NCBI RefSeq assembly: GCF_025149785.1
Contig: NZ_CP102277.1
Span: 1,240,001-1,304,000, forward strand
Direction: 5' to 3'
Length of the DNA stretch: 64,000 nucleotides
Source of the DNA: Coprococcus comes ATCC 27758
GTDB lineage: Bacteria; Bacillota; Clostridia; Lachnospirales; Lachnospiraceae
The translations under genes and the position numbers were made by a program. Of the stretch, positions 1 to 8,754 are shown in pieces; the first letter of the stretch is position 1; each line of letters begins with the position of its first letter. The notes beneath the pieces were generated by a model. It did not search any database. It was not told the DNA's origin and saw only the letters and a program-made list of their open reading frames with translations.

Positions 1-7
1 CGGTCAT

Positions 8-1759
8 ATGGCAACGGTAGGAATTGATCTTGGAACAACAAACAGTCTGGTAAGCGTGTGGCAGGATGATAAATGCACGTTGATTCCAAATAATCTGGGA
101 GAATATTTAACACCGTCGGTAGTAGGAATTGATGAGAACGGTGAGATGCTGGTAGGGAGAACGGCGAAAGAGCGTCTGATCTCCCATCCGGAAAATACAG
201 TGGCAAGTTTCAAGCGTTTTATGGGGACGGAGAAGACATTTATGCTTGGAAACAGGCGGTTTACAGCGGCAGATCTGTCGTCCATGGTCCTGCGTCAGCT
301 GAAAGAAGATGCGGAAAAATACCTGGGTGAGCCGGTTGAAGAGGCAGTCATCAGTGTTCCGGCGTATTTTAATGATTTTCAGAGAAATGCGACGAAGATG
401 GCAGGAGAGCTTGCCGGACTTACTGTGGAGCGTCTGGTCAATGAGCCGTCGGCGGCAGCACTTGCCTATCGCTTTGGAAAGACTAAGGAGGATCAGACCT
501 TTCTGGTGTTTGATTTTGGCGGAGGAACTCTGGATATCTCGATCGTAGATGCATTTGACAGTGTGATCGAGATTGTGGCAGTTGCCGGAGACAATCATCT
601 CGGTGGGGATGATGTGAACCGTGCAATTGCGGAAAAATTCCTAAGTGTCAATCGGATTGATGAAGGAAAGATCACTAATGAAGAAAGAGCCAGCCTGATC
701 CGGGAGAGTGAGAAGCTGAAACGTACACTGACTGATGCGCCGGAGGGCGAGATGGAGGTTGTGATCGGCGGACAGATTTACCAGATGAAACTGGATGCGA
801 AAGGACTTCTGGAGGTGTCTGCAAAGCTGCTGGAAGGAATCGGGATTCCGCTGAAACGGGCGATGAACGACAGTGGTTATGGATGGGAGGATATTGACGA
901 GATCATTATGATCGGTGGATCCGGTAAGATGAAGATCGTGCAGAATTATCTGCAGTTTTTGAGCGGCAAAAGACCGCGGTGTGAGATCGATCCGGATGTT
1001 GCGGTTGCGGTCGGCGCCGGAATGTATGCCGGGATTAAGGAGCGGCAGCAGGCAGTGCGGGATGTACTTCTTACAGATATATGTCCGTTTACACTCGGAA
1101 CCGAGATCATTCACGGGGATCCGAAAGGACCGGCGATCATGTCTCCGATCATTGAGCGAAATTCGGTTCTTCCGATCAGCCGGGTGGAGCGATACTGGAC
1201 GGTACATCAGTTCCAGGAATACTGTGATATCACGATTTTACAGGGCGAGCACCGATATGCAGACCAGAATCTGGAGCTCGGGCGTATCCGTGTGCCGGTG
1301 CCGCTGGCAAGAAGAGAGGATCAGAGGGAAGCGGTGGATGTCCGATTTACCTATGACATTAACGGAATTCTGGAAGTGGATGTGACCGTGGTGAGCACCA
1401 AGGAGCATTTCAGTAAGGTGATCGTCAACAAAGATATCCATCTGACACCAGAGCAGATTGAGGAAAGAAGAAAAGAGCTGCAGAAGATTAAGATCCATCC
1501 GAGAGAGCAGGAAAAGAACCGGCTTCTGCTGGAAAGAGGCGACCGTCTTTACGAAGAAAACACCGGAGAAATCCGAAAATATCTGGACAAGATCCTGGCA
1601 GATTTTTCAGTTGCATTAAATGCACAGGATCTGCGGACGATCGAGAAGGCGTATACAAGGACAAGTGAGCTTCTGGATATTGTGGAGAATACACCGAAGA
1701 GATCGGTGCCGGTCAAGATAGAAGCTTATCTGTATGATGAGTGGAGGAGGCAGCAGTGA
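8..1759 (+). CDS. Hsp70 family chaperone (DnaK paralogue)
   Basis: ATP-dependent chaperone of the Hsp70/actin-fold ATPase family, predicted cytosolic. The 583-residue product opens with the phosphate-1 motif GIDLGTTNS (about 5-13), has the FDFGGGTLDIS phosphate-2 segment near 168-178 and the adenosine motif IIMIGGSGK near 300. A beta-rich substrate-binding region (about 350-470) and a helical tail follow. It is slightly shorter than housekeeping DnaK (about 610-640) and lacks the long acidic C-terminal tail. It is not beside grpE or dnaJ but beside a J-like membrane protein, so it is probably a specialised paralogue (HscC-like) rather than the main DnaK. Only 7 bases precede the ATG, so the ribosome site is outside the window. 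The stop overlaps the next start (TGATG), which implies translational coupling. Confidence 0.9.
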   Translation: MATVGIDLGTTNSLVSVWQDDKCTLIPNNLGEYLTPSVVGIDENGEMLVGRTAKERLISHPENTVASFKRFMGTEKTFMLGNRRFTAADLSSMVLRQLKEDAEKYLGEPVEEAVISVPAYFNDFQRNATKMAGELAGLTVERLVNEPSAAALAYRFGKTKEDQTFLVFDFGGGTLDISIVDAFDSVIEIVAVAGDNHLGGDDVNRAIAEKFLSVNRIDEGKITNEERASLIRESEKLKRTLTDAPEGEMEVVIGGQIYQMKLDAKGLLEVSAKLLEGIGIPLKRAMNDSGYGWEDIDEIIMIGGSGKMKIVQNYLQFLSGKRPRCEIDPDVAVAVGAGMYAGIKERQQAVRDVLLTDICPFTLGTEIIHGDPKGPAIMSPIIERNSVLPISRVERYWTVHQFQEYCDITILQGEHRYADQNLELGRIRVPVPLARREDQREAVDVRFTYDINGILEVDVTVVSTKEHFSKVIVNKDIHLTPEQIEERRKELQKIKIHPREQEKNRLLLERGDRLYEENTGEIRKYLDKILADFSVALNAQDLRTIEKAYTRTSELLDIVENTPKRSVPVKIEAYLYDEWRRQQ

Positions 1760-2748
1760 TGAATTGTTTTACGGTACTTGGGATTGAACCAACAACGGAA
1801 AAGAAAACGATAAAGCGGGCGTATGCGGCGAAGTCCCGGGAGTTCCACCCGGAAGAACACCCGGAGGAATTCCAGAGGATCCACGATGCCTATGAAGAGG
1901 CGCTTGCGTGGGCGGAGCGCAATGCGGGAAGAGAGGAAGAGCCACAGATACCTGAAGAGCCGCGGCGGATGGAGATGGGAGCAGCGGAGCAGGAAAAAGC
2001 AGCGGAATCTGAAACATGGAATTATGCAGAGCCGGAGAGAAACCCGGAAGAGGCTTACATGGAAAATCCTCAGAAAGAAGATGTACAGTCAGAAGAATCT
2101 TCTGCGCAGTATGAAGAACTTCCTGTGCATTCTGACGAAGATTCTGAGGAAAGTTTCCGGGAAGAAGAGGCAGGAGAGCCACCTGTACAGTTAGAGGAAG
2201 ATTTCCAGACATGGGACGGTGACTGGACCCGTCAGTTCCAGAATATGGCGGATGCTTCTGAGCGACAAGGCGCGGATGACCGTGAGGTCCGGAAAATCAT
2301 GGAGCAGTGCATCAGTCTGTATTTGAATGAAAAGGAACGGAATAAGCTGTATCACTGGAAGGATATTTTGGAGGAACCGGCGTATAGAGAATATTTCCGA
2401 ACAAAAACCTTTGTGGAATCCTGGTATCATTTTCTGGATACCCACCGGATGTTTGATGCGGCGATCTGGCAGTATTTTCAGTGGATTGATGGAAAATTAT
2501 TTTCAGCTCTTGAAGCAGATGTGATGCCGTTTGCCTATCCGACACAAGAAGAAATCGAAAGAATGCCGCGGCAGGAGACACCGGAACAGACGCAGGAGAG
2601 GCGAACACCGGAGCCTGGTCCGGCACTTCCAAAGGTGAAAAAGGAGAAATCCAAAGCGGTGAAGGTACTCTTATATCTTGCGGCGCTTGCGGGAACCGGG
2701 ATCGGCGGAATGATCCTTGGAATTATAGCAGGTACGATATTAGGGTAA
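1759..2748 (+). CDS. Tail-anchored J-domain-like protein with HPE in place of HPD
   Basis: Likely co-chaperone for the preceding Hsp70. The first 60 residues fit a J domain: a helix II-like basic stretch (KRAYAAKSREF), then HPEEHPEEF where the canonical HPD loop belongs, then a helix III-like IHDAYEEA. A long Glu-rich low-complexity region (about 65-160) follows, then a helical domain, and a glycine-rich hydrophobic segment at about 300-328 that would anchor the C-terminus in the membrane. I start it at ATG 1759, overlapping the Hsp70 stop, because GGAGGAGG lies 8 bases upstream; a GTG at 1741 would place that Shine-Dalgarno inside the gene. The HPD to HPE change is unusual because the Asp is normally needed to stimulate Hsp70 ATPase. 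It has no zinc-finger or DnaJ C-terminal domain. Confidence 0.75.
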   Translation: MNCFTVLGIEPTTEKKTIKRAYAAKSREFHPEEHPEEFQRIHDAYEEALAWAERNAGREEEPQIPEEPRRMEMGAAEQEKAAESETWNYAEPERNPEEAYMENPQKEDVQSEESSAQYEELPVHSDEDSEESFREEEAGEPPVQLEEDFQTWDGDWTRQFQNMADASERQGADDREVRKIMEQCISLYLNEKERNKLYHWKDILEEPAYREYFRTKTFVESWYHFLDTHRMFDAAIWQYFQWIDGKLFSALEADVMPFAYPTQEEIERMPRQETPEQTQERRTPEPGPALPKVKKEKSKAVKVLLYLAALAGTGIGGMILGIIAGTILG

Positions 2749-2760
2749 GGAGGACGGAAG

Positions 2761-3321
2761 ATGAAAAAGAAAAAATCCGGAAAAAGAATTTTTGCAATCG
2801 TTCTTCTTGTTGTGATTGGAATTGGCGGTTTTTACTTTGGATATGATATCGGAAGAATGGATCACGATGAGGAGAGAATTCGGGCAGAGCTGAAAAAGAC
2901 GACTGCTGATTCAGAAATATCCATCCGCCCGGTTGCAAAGGGTGGTACTGGAAAAACGGAGATCGAAATCCTGACAGAATGTCTGGAGGATGCGAAGGAC
3001 AGCCTGGAGAATCTGGAAAAATATAATGAACAGCTGCAGGCACTCGATGGAAAGACACCGGATACAGAAACTGTTGTTTTGATACAGGATCTGGATGATA
3101 AGAACGAAAAAGCATATGAAGTACTGAAAGATCTTACGGAAGACCCGGCGGGATACATCGCAGAAAAAGCGGCGGCGCGTGGCGAAGGTGATGAAGTCTG
3201 GGCAGATGACTGGGCAGCAGATATCCAGGTTGTAAAATGGCTGAAGGAGAACGACGGAAAGCGTCTTTACAAAGAGAATCAGGCATATATTTTAAAAATC
3301 CTTGCATTTCAGGAAAAGTAG
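2761..3321 (+). CDS. Membrane-anchored protein of unknown function
   Basis: I do not recognise this 186-residue protein. It has a Lys-rich N-terminus followed by one hydrophobic segment (about 9-28), which predicts an N-in anchor. The rest is a mostly helical, charged domain (about 30-186) that includes a probable coiled coil (ECLEDAKDSLENLEKYNEQ). There is no lipobox or catalytic motif. A strong AAGGAGG lies just before the ATG and the gene follows the J-like gene by 12 bases, so it is probably co-transcribed with the Hsp70 and J-like genes. By context it may be a client or partner of that membrane-linked chaperone pair; that is inference from position only. Confidence 0.7.
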   Translation: MKKKKSGKRIFAIVLLVVIGIGGFYFGYDIGRMDHDEERIRAELKKTTADSEISIRPVAKGGTGKTEIEILTECLEDAKDSLENLEKYNEQLQALDGKTPDTETVVLIQDLDDKNEKAYEVLKDLTEDPAGYIAEKAAARGEGDEVWADDWAADIQVVKWLKENDGKRLYKENQAYILKILAFQEK

Positions 3322-3330
3322 TGCTATACT
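3302..3330 (+). promoter_or_regulatory. Predicted sigma-A promoter of the rimP operon
   Basis: TTGCAT at 3302-3307, a 17-base spacer, and TATACT at 3325-3330. It overlaps the end of the preceding gene and would start a leader of about 110 bases before rimP. Confidence 0.6.
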
Positions 3331-3351
3331 GTATGCAGTTACATAAGAAAT

Positions 3352-3393
3352 CTGGCAGAAGAGTGGACGAAAGTTCACTCTTCTTTTTGCCAG
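3352..3393 (+). promoter_or_regulatory. Structured leader / attenuator-like hairpin upstream of rimP
   Basis: A 12-bp stem, AGAAGAGTGGAC (3357-3368) with GTTCACTCTTCT (3373-3384), closes a GAAA tetraloop and is followed by a run of T. An outer CTGGCA/TGCCAG pair (3352-3357 with 3388-3393) could extend or compete with it. Lying between promoter and rimP, it resembles an intrinsic terminator used for attenuation. Downstream, 3402-3423 can form a second weaker hairpin. Control by NusA of its own operon would be a reasonable guess but is not shown here. Confidence 0.6.
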
Positions 3394-3450
3394 TCATACA
3401 ACCAAAATCGGACAGATTTTTGGAGCCTGATTAAGAAAGGAAGTTGCAGA

Positions 3451-3918
3451 TTGTCAAAAAAAGAAGTATATGAACAGAAAACAGAAGAGATTCTGAACCC
3501 AATCGTGGAAAAGCATGGATTTGATCTCTGGGATGTAGAATATGTAAAAGAGGGCGGAAACTGGTACTTGCGTGCTTATATTGATAAGCCGGGAGGAATT
3601 ATGGTCGATGACTGTGAGGTTGTAAGCCGGGAACTTTCAGACATTCTGGATGAGAAGGATTTTATCGATGAAGCGTATATTCTGGAAGTGAGTTCGCCGG
3701 GACTTGGCAGACCGCTGAAGAAAGAAAAAGACTTTGCAAGAAGCCTGGGAGAAGAAGTAGAGGTTCGTACTTACCGGGCAATCGACAGACAGAAAGAGTT
3801 TATTGGAATCTTAAAAGATTATGATAAAGATACAGTTACCATTGAATATGAAGACGGCGAGACGATGACATTTGATAAAGCAGACATCGCACTGATCCGT
3901 CTGGCGTTCGATTTCTAG
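3451..3918 (+). CDS. rimP: Ribosome maturation factor RimP
   Basis: Small-subunit assembly factor needed for maturation of the 30S head region. The 155-residue product matches the family in length and layout: an N-terminal alpha/beta domain (about 5-85, containing GFDLWDVEYVKEG and LEVSSPGLGRPL) and a C-terminal SH3-like barrel (about 86-155). The start is TTG at 3451, preceded by AAAGGAAG 8 bases upstream; no better ATG lies in the conserved N-terminus. It is the first gene of the rimP-nusA-rnpM-L7Ae-infB-rbfA operon and is 19 bases from nusA. Confidence 0.95.
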   Translation: MSKKEVYEQKTEEILNPIVEKHGFDLWDVEYVKEGGNWYLRAYIDKPGGIMVDDCEVVSRELSDILDEKDFIDEAYILEVSSPGLGRPLKKEKDFARSLGEEVEVRTYRAIDRQKEFIGILKDYDKDTVTIEYEDGETMTFDKADIALIRLAFDF

Positions 3919-3937
3919 TGACAGGAGGAAGAAGGAA

Positions 3938-5119
3938 ATGAATACCGAATTATTAGAAGCACTTACAATTCTTGAAGAGGAAAAAGATATCAGCAGAGAT
4001 ACTCTGATGGATGCCATTGAGAATTCACTGATCAATGCATGTAAGAATCATTTCGGAAAAGCAGACAATATCAAAGTAATTATGGATAAGGAGACATGCG
4101 ATTACACTCTGATCCAGGAGAAGACCGTTGTAGAAGAAGTAGAGGACAAAGTAGAACAGATCAGTCTTGCAGATGCGAAGATGATCGATCCTTCTTATGA
4201 GATCGGTGACATCGTACAGATCCCGGTTGAGTCCAAATCTTTCGGACGTATCGCAACACAGAATGCAAAGAACCTGATTCTTCAGAAGATCCGCGAAGAA
4301 GAAAGAAAAGTTGTATATGATCAGTACTTTGAAAAAGAAAAAGATATCGTGACAGGTGTGGTTCAGAGATATATTGGCAAGAATGTCAGTGTAAACCTTG
4401 GAAAAGCAGATGCGATCCTTACTGAGAATGAGCAGGTAAAAGGTGAGAAATTCGAGCCGACAGAGCGTATCAAACTTTACGTTGTAGAGGTGAAGAACAC
4501 GACAAAAGGACCAAAGATCCTTGTATCAAGAACACATCCGGAACTGGTTAAGCGTCTTTTTGAGGCGGAAGTAACCGAGGTGCGTGATGGTATTGTAGAG
4601 ATCAAGAGCATTGCAAGAGAAGCAGGTTCCCGTACCAAGATCGCAGTATGGTCTAACGACCCGGATGTAGATCCGGTTGGAGCATGCGTTGGTATGAACG
4701 GTGCCAGAGTCGGAGCCGTTGTAAATGAACTCCGCGGTGAAAAGATTGATATCATCAACTGGAGTGATAACCCGGCAATCCTGATCGAGAATGCACTCAG
4801 CCCGGCGAAGGTTATTTCTGTAATGGCTGATCCGGATGAGAGAACAGCAAGTGTAATTGTACCGGATTACCAGCTTTCACTTGCAATCGGTAAAGAAGGT
4901 CAGAATGCACGTCTTGCAGCAAGACTGACCGGATATAAGATCGATATCAAGAACGAAACACAGGCGATCGAGTCTGGCGAACTTCCGGCAGATTATATGA
5001 ATATGGCTGAGAATTATGAAGATGATTATCAGGAGGAAGAGTATTCAGACGAAGAATATTCTGCTGATGAAGAATCAGAGGAAGAAGTAGCAGATGATCT
5101 TGATCTGTATGAAGAATAG
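3938..5119 (+). CDS. nusA: Transcription termination/antitermination protein NusA
   Basis: RNA polymerase-bound elongation factor that modulates pausing, hairpin-dependent termination and antitermination. The 393 residues comprise the RNAP-binding N-terminal domain (about 1-130), an S1 domain (about 133-200) and two KH domains (about 205-345, with VGMNGARVGAVV and IGKEGQNARLAARL). It ends in a very acidic tail (about 350-393, mostly Glu/Asp/Tyr). The tail replaces the AR1/AR2 repeats of proteobacterial NusA. A consensus AGGAGG precedes the ATG. The gene sits in the conserved rimP-nusA-rnpM-infB order. Confidence 0.97.
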   Translation: MNTELLEALTILEEEKDISRDTLMDAIENSLINACKNHFGKADNIKVIMDKETCDYTLIQEKTVVEEVEDKVEQISLADAKMIDPSYEIGDIVQIPVESKSFGRIATQNAKNLILQKIREEERKVVYDQYFEKEKDIVTGVVQRYIGKNVSVNLGKADAILTENEQVKGEKFEPTERIKLYVVEVKNTTKGPKILVSRTHPELVKRLFEAEVTEVRDGIVEIKSIAREAGSRTKIAVWSNDPDVDPVGACVGMNGARVGAVVNELRGEKIDIINWSDNPAILIENALSPAKVISVMADPDERTASVIVPDYQLSLAIGKEGQNARLAARLTGYKIDIKNETQAIESGELPADYMNMAENYEDDYQEEEYSDEEYSADEESEEEVADDLDLYEE

Positions 5120-5133
5120 ACAGAGGTGATTAT

Positions 5134-5412
5134 TTGAGTACGACCAAAAAGATCCCGATGCGTAAATGCGTGGGATGTCAGGAAATGAAGAATAAAAAAG
5201 AAATGCTGCGTGTTCTGAAAACAGCAGAAGGCGAATTCATTCTGGACGCAACCGGACGTAAGAACGGGCGCGGGGCATATCTGTGCTTTTCCGGAAAATG
5301 TTTGCAGGAAGCAATAAAGAATAAAGGACTGGAACGTTCTTTCAAACAGGCGATACCAAAAGAGATATACGAAAATCTGGAAAAGGAGCTGGAGCAGCTT
5401 GAACATGAATAG
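5134..5412 (+). CDS. rnpM: RNase P modulator RnpM (YlxR, DUF448)
   Basis: Small RNA-binding protein of the YlxR family; the Bacillus subtilis homologue has been described as an RNase P modulator. The 92 residues carry the family signature RKCVGCQEMKNKKEMLRV near the N-terminus and GRGAYLC around residue 48. The start is TTG at 5134, with the weak Shine-Dalgarno AGAGGTG upstream. The 3' end overlaps the L7Ae-family gene by 8 bases, which suggests translational coupling. Confidence 0.9.
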   Translation: MSTTKKIPMRKCVGCQEMKNKKEMLRVLKTAEGEFILDATGRKNGRGAYLCFSGKCLQEAIKNKGLERSFKQAIPKEIYENLEKELEQLEHE

Positions 5413-5713
5413 AGCATTATCGATGATCAGTCTGGCGACCAAAGCCGGCAAGACAAAGAGCGGGGAATTCATGACAGAAAAAGAAGTCAAGGAAGGACGC
5501 GCGCATCTGGTGATTGTGGCAGACGACGCATCGGACAATACAAAAAAGAAATTTCAGAACATGTGTGATTTTTATAAAGTGCCAATATACTTTTTTGAAG
5601 ATAAAGATACCCTGGGCCATGCGATGGGAAAAGAGTTCCGCGCTTCGCTTGCAGTAACAGATGCAGGGTTTGCAAAAGGAATCAGAAAACATCTGGATAT
5701 GGAAGAAGGATAA
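5405..5713 (+). CDS. L7Ae-family ribosomal protein (YlxQ-like K-turn binder)
   Basis: Member of the L7Ae/L30e/S12e family; relatives bind kink-turn RNA. The 102-residue product has the typical start (LSMISLATKAGKTKSGEF) and the HLVIVADDASDNTKKK and VPIYFFEDKDTLGHAMG segments of the fold. I take ATG 5405, inside the rnpM tail, because it matches the usual family N-terminus; a TTG two codons upstream (5399) is the alternative. It lies between rnpM and infB as in many Firmicutes. Confidence 0.88.
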   Translation: MNRALSMISLATKAGKTKSGEFMTEKEVKEGRAHLVIVADDASDNTKKKFQNMCDFYKVPIYFFEDKDTLGHAMGKEFRASLAVTDAGFAKGIRKHLDMEEG

Positions 5714-5740
5714 TAGGAACTGTATACAGGAGGTAGATTT

Positions 5741-8368
5741 ATGGCAAAATTAAGAGTATATGAACTGGCAGAACAGATGAATAAGACAAACAAAGAAATA
5801 CTCTCTATATTAAAAGATAAAGGAATTGAGGTGGCAAGTCATATGAGTACACTTTCAGATGAACAGATTGATGCAGTAAAAAGTGAAAAAACTTCTGAAG
5901 ATACCCCGAAGAAGAAAAATATCGTTCAGGTTTTCAGACCGCAGAACTCACAGGGCGGCGGAAGAGGCCGTAATGGTCAGGGACGCCAGCAGGGCAGTCG
6001 AAACGGACAGCGCCCGCAAGGCAATGGAAATGGTCAGGGACGCCCACAGGGCAATGGAAACAGACAGGAACGCCCACAGAATGGTAACAGCCAGGGACGC
6101 CCGCAGGGAAATGGCCAGGGACGTCCGCAGAACGGAAACAGACAGGAACGCCCGCAGGGTAATGGAAATGGCCAGGGACGTCCGCAGAACGGAAACAGAC
6201 AGGATCGTCCGCAGGGAGAAAACCGTGATAACAGACAGCGCAGAAATCCAAATGGGCCAAGAAACGGTCAGGATCAGAGACAGGGACGCCCGGGTGATGG
6301 AAGAAGAGATGGCGGATTCCAGAACCGCGGAGACAGAAGAGATAATCGAGATAACCGTGATAACAGAGACGGAAGAGAGATGCGTGATGGCGGACGCCGT
6401 GACGACAGAAGAAAATCCAGCCCGTCTATTCCGGCACCTGCAATCGCAGAACAGAAACCAAGCCGCAATAAACCAAAAGATGCGCACAAGAAGAAAGAAT
6501 ATAACAGAAATGAAGAGAACGAAGACAGACTGCAGAAAGGCAAAAAGGGCAAAAACAATAACGCTCAGCCGAAAATGGTAAAACCACAGCCAAAGAAAGA
6601 GGTTGTGGAGGAGCAGATCAAGCAGATCACAATTCCGGAAGTACTTACAATCCAGGAACTTGCAGATGCAATGAAGATCCAGCCATCTGTAATCGTTAAG
6701 AAACTCTTCATGCAGGGCAAGATTGTAACAGTCAACCAGGAAATTGATTACGAGACAGCTGAAGAAATCGCTCTGGAATTCGATGTGCTCTGTGAAAAAG
6801 AAGAAGTAGTCGATGTGATCGAAGAACTTCTGAAAGAAGACGAAGAAGACGAAAAGAAAATGAAGAAACGTCCGCCGGTAGTCTGCGTTATGGGACACGT
6901 TGACCACGGTAAAACCTCTCTTCTTGACAAGATCCGTGATACCCATGTCATCGCAGGAGAAGCAGGTGGAATCACACAGCATATCGGTGCTTCAGTTGTG
7001 GAAATCAACGGTGAGAAAATCACCTTCCTCGATACACCGGGACATGAAGCATTTACCGCAATGCGTATGCGTGGTGCAAATTCTACCGATATTGCAATCC
7101 TGGTTGTTGCAGCAGATGACGGTGTCATGCCGCAGACTGTAGAAGCGATCAACCATGCAAAGGCAGCAGGGATCGAGATCGTAGTTGCGATCAACAAGAT
7201 CGACAAGCCAAGTGCCAATATCGACCGTGTAAAACAGGAACTGACCGAATATGAACTGATTCCGGAAGACTGGGGCGGAAGCACCATCTGTGTACCGGTA
7301 TCTGCTCATACAGGAGAAGGAATCAAAGAGCTTCTGGAAATGGTTCTTCTTACCGCAGAAGTGATGGAACTGAAAGCAAATCCGAACCGCCGCGCAAGAG
7401 GTCTTGTAATTGAGGCTGAGCTTGACAAAGGAAAAGGACCGGTTGCAACCGTTCTTGTACAGAAGGGTACACTCCGTGTCGGAGATCCGATCGCAGCAGG
7501 TTCTGCATATGGTAAAGTACGTGCCATGATGGATGACCAGGGACGCCGTGTAAAAGAAGCAGGTCCTTCTATGCCGGTTGAGATCCTCGGTCTTAATGAT
7601 GTGCCGAATGCAGGTGAAGTATTTGTTGGCTGCAAGAATGATAAAGATGCAAGAAGCTTTGCAGAGACGTTCATCAGTCAGAACAAGATCAAGAAACTGG
7701 AAGAAACCAAGTCCAAGATGTCTCTGGATGATCTGTTCAACCAGATCCAGGAAGGCAACTTAAAAGAACTTGGAATCGTTGTAAAAGCAGACGTACAGGG
7801 ATCTGTAGAAGCGATCAAGCAGAGCCTTGTCAAACTTTCCAATGAAGAAGTCGTTGTCAAGATCATCCATGGTGGTGTTGGTGCGATCAATGAATCTGAC
7901 GTTACGCTTGCAGCAGCATCCAATGCGATCATTATCGGATTCAATGTACGTCCGGACGCAACTGCAAAGGAAACGGCAGAACGTGAAGGCGTTGATGTGA
8001 GACTGTACCGTGTCATCTACAATGCGATCGAAGACGTTGAATCAGCCATGAAGGGTATGCTTGAGCCTGTATTTGAAGAAAAGGTACTTGGCCATGCCGA
8101 AGTACGTCAGACATTCAAGGCTTCCGGAGTCGGAACAATTGCAGGATCTTATGTCCTTGACGGTACATTTGAACGTGACTGCCAGGCAAGAATCGTTCGT
8201 GACGGCGTTGTGATCTATGATGGAAAGCTTGCTTCATTAAAGCGTTTCAAAGATGATGTGAAGGAAGTTAAAGCCGGATATGAATGTGGTTTCGTATTTG
8301 AACGTTTCAACGATGTCAAAGAAGGAGACCAGGTAGAAGCATTCAAGATGGTGGAAGTTCCTAGATAA
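5741..8368 (+). CDS. infB: Translation initiation factor IF-2
   Basis: GTPase that brings fMet-tRNA to the 30S subunit and promotes subunit joining. The 875 residues include an IF2-N domain at the start ([18 protein letters not shown]), a long Asn/Gln/Gly/Arg-rich low-complexity region (about 65-230), a second IF2-N domain (about 285-340) and the G domain. The G1 motif GHVDHGKT is at about 385-392, followed by DTPGHE and NKID. Domains II, III and C2 complete the protein. It is considerably longer than B. subtilis IF2 (716 residues), mainly because of the repeat-rich linker. A strong AGGAGG precedes the ATG. Confidence 0.97.
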   Translation: MAKLRVYELAEQMNKTNKEILSILKDKGIEVASHMSTLSDEQIDAVKSEKTSEDTPKKKNIVQVFRPQNSQGGGRGRNGQGRQQGSRNGQRPQGNGNGQGRPQGNGNRQERPQNGNSQGRPQGNGQGRPQNGNRQERPQGNGNGQGRPQNGNRQDRPQGENRDNRQRRNPNGPRNGQDQRQGRPGDGRRDGGFQNRGDRRDNRDNRDNRDGREMRDGGRRDDRRKSSPSIPAPAIAEQKPSRNKPKDAHKKKEYNRNEENEDRLQKGKKGKNNNAQPKMVKPQPKKEVVEEQIKQITIPEVLTIQELADAMKIQPSVIVKKLFMQGKIVTVNQEIDYETAEEIALEFDVLCEKEEVVDVIEELLKEDEEDEKKMKKRPPVVCVMGHVDHGKTSLLDKIRDTHVIAGEAGGITQHIGASVVEINGEKITFLDTPGHEAFTAMRMRGANSTDIAILVVAADDGVMPQTVEAINHAKAAGIEIVVAINKIDKPSANIDRVKQELTEYELIPEDWGGSTICVPVSAHTGEGIKELLEMVLLTAEVMELKANPNRRARGLVIEAELDKGKGPVATVLVQKGTLRVGDPIAAGSAYGKVRAMMDDQGRRVKEAGPSMPVEILGLNDVPNAGEVFVGCKNDKDARSFAETFISQNKIKKLEETKSKMSLDDLFNQIQEGNLKELGIVVKADVQGSVEAIKQSLVKLSNEEVVVKIIHGGVGAINESDVTLAAASNAIIIGFNVRPDATAKETAEREGVDVRLYRVIYNAIEDVESAMKGMLEPVFEEKVLGHAEVRQTFKASGVGTIAGSYVLDGTFERDCQARIVRDGVVIYDGKLASLKRFKDDVKEVKAGYECGFVFERFNDVKEGDQVEAFKMVEVPR
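5972..6216 (+). repeat. Short imperfect repeats inside infB encoding an RPQ/NGQG-rich linker
   Basis: The DNA encoding the disordered IF2 linker consists of degenerate units of about 18-30 bases specifying [15 protein letters not shown] and similar peptides. A larger 57-base period is visible: a nearly identical block begins at 6119 and again at 6176. Such repeats can expand or contract in frame by slippage, so linker length probably varies among strains. Confidence 0.75.
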
Positions 8369-8381
8369 AGAAGGGTAGAAA

Positions 8382-8753
8382 ATGAGAAAAAACAGCATTA
8401 AGAATACAAGAGTAAACGCAGAGGTGCAGCGTGAACTGAGTACTATTCTGCGTGGAGGGATCAAGGATCCGCGTGTTGCACCGATGACTTCGGTTGTAGC
8501 GGTAGAGGTTGCTCCGGATCTTAAAACCTGCAAAGCATATATCAGTGTCCTGGGCGATGAAAAAGCCCAGGCTGATACCCTGAAGGGATTACAGAGCGCA
8601 GAAGGCTATATCCGCCGCGAACTTGCTCATACACTGAATATGCGTAACACACCGGAGATCAAGTTCGTACTGGATCAGTCCATTGAATATGGTGTCCGGA
8701 TGTCAAAGAAAATTGATGATGTAACAAGAGATTTACGGGAAGAGGATGATTAG
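8382..8753 (+). CDS. rbfA: 30S ribosome-binding factor RbfA
   Basis: Late 16S rRNA processing and 30S maturation factor with a type-II KH fold. The 123-residue product has the expected sequence KNTRVNAEVQRELSTIL at the N-terminus, the KTCKAYISVLG strand and the HTLNMRNTPEIKFVLDQS core, followed by DDVTRDL. It follows infB by 13 bases and its last codons overlap the ribosome site of the following nrnA. Confidence 0.95.
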   Translation: MRKNSIKNTRVNAEVQRELSTILRGGIKDPRVAPMTSVVAVEVAPDLKTCKAYISVLGDEKAQADTLKGLQSAEGYIRRELAHTLNMRNTPEIKFVLDQSIEYGVRMSKKIDDVTRDLREEDD

Positions 8754-8754
8754 T

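Noticed and set aside
5883-6982. Long open frames in other phases and on the minus strand over infB (232 and 344 codons)
   Set aside because: They mirror the repetitive, stop-poor IF2 linker and G-domain DNA; infB itself is unambiguous and the alternatives give low-complexity peptides.
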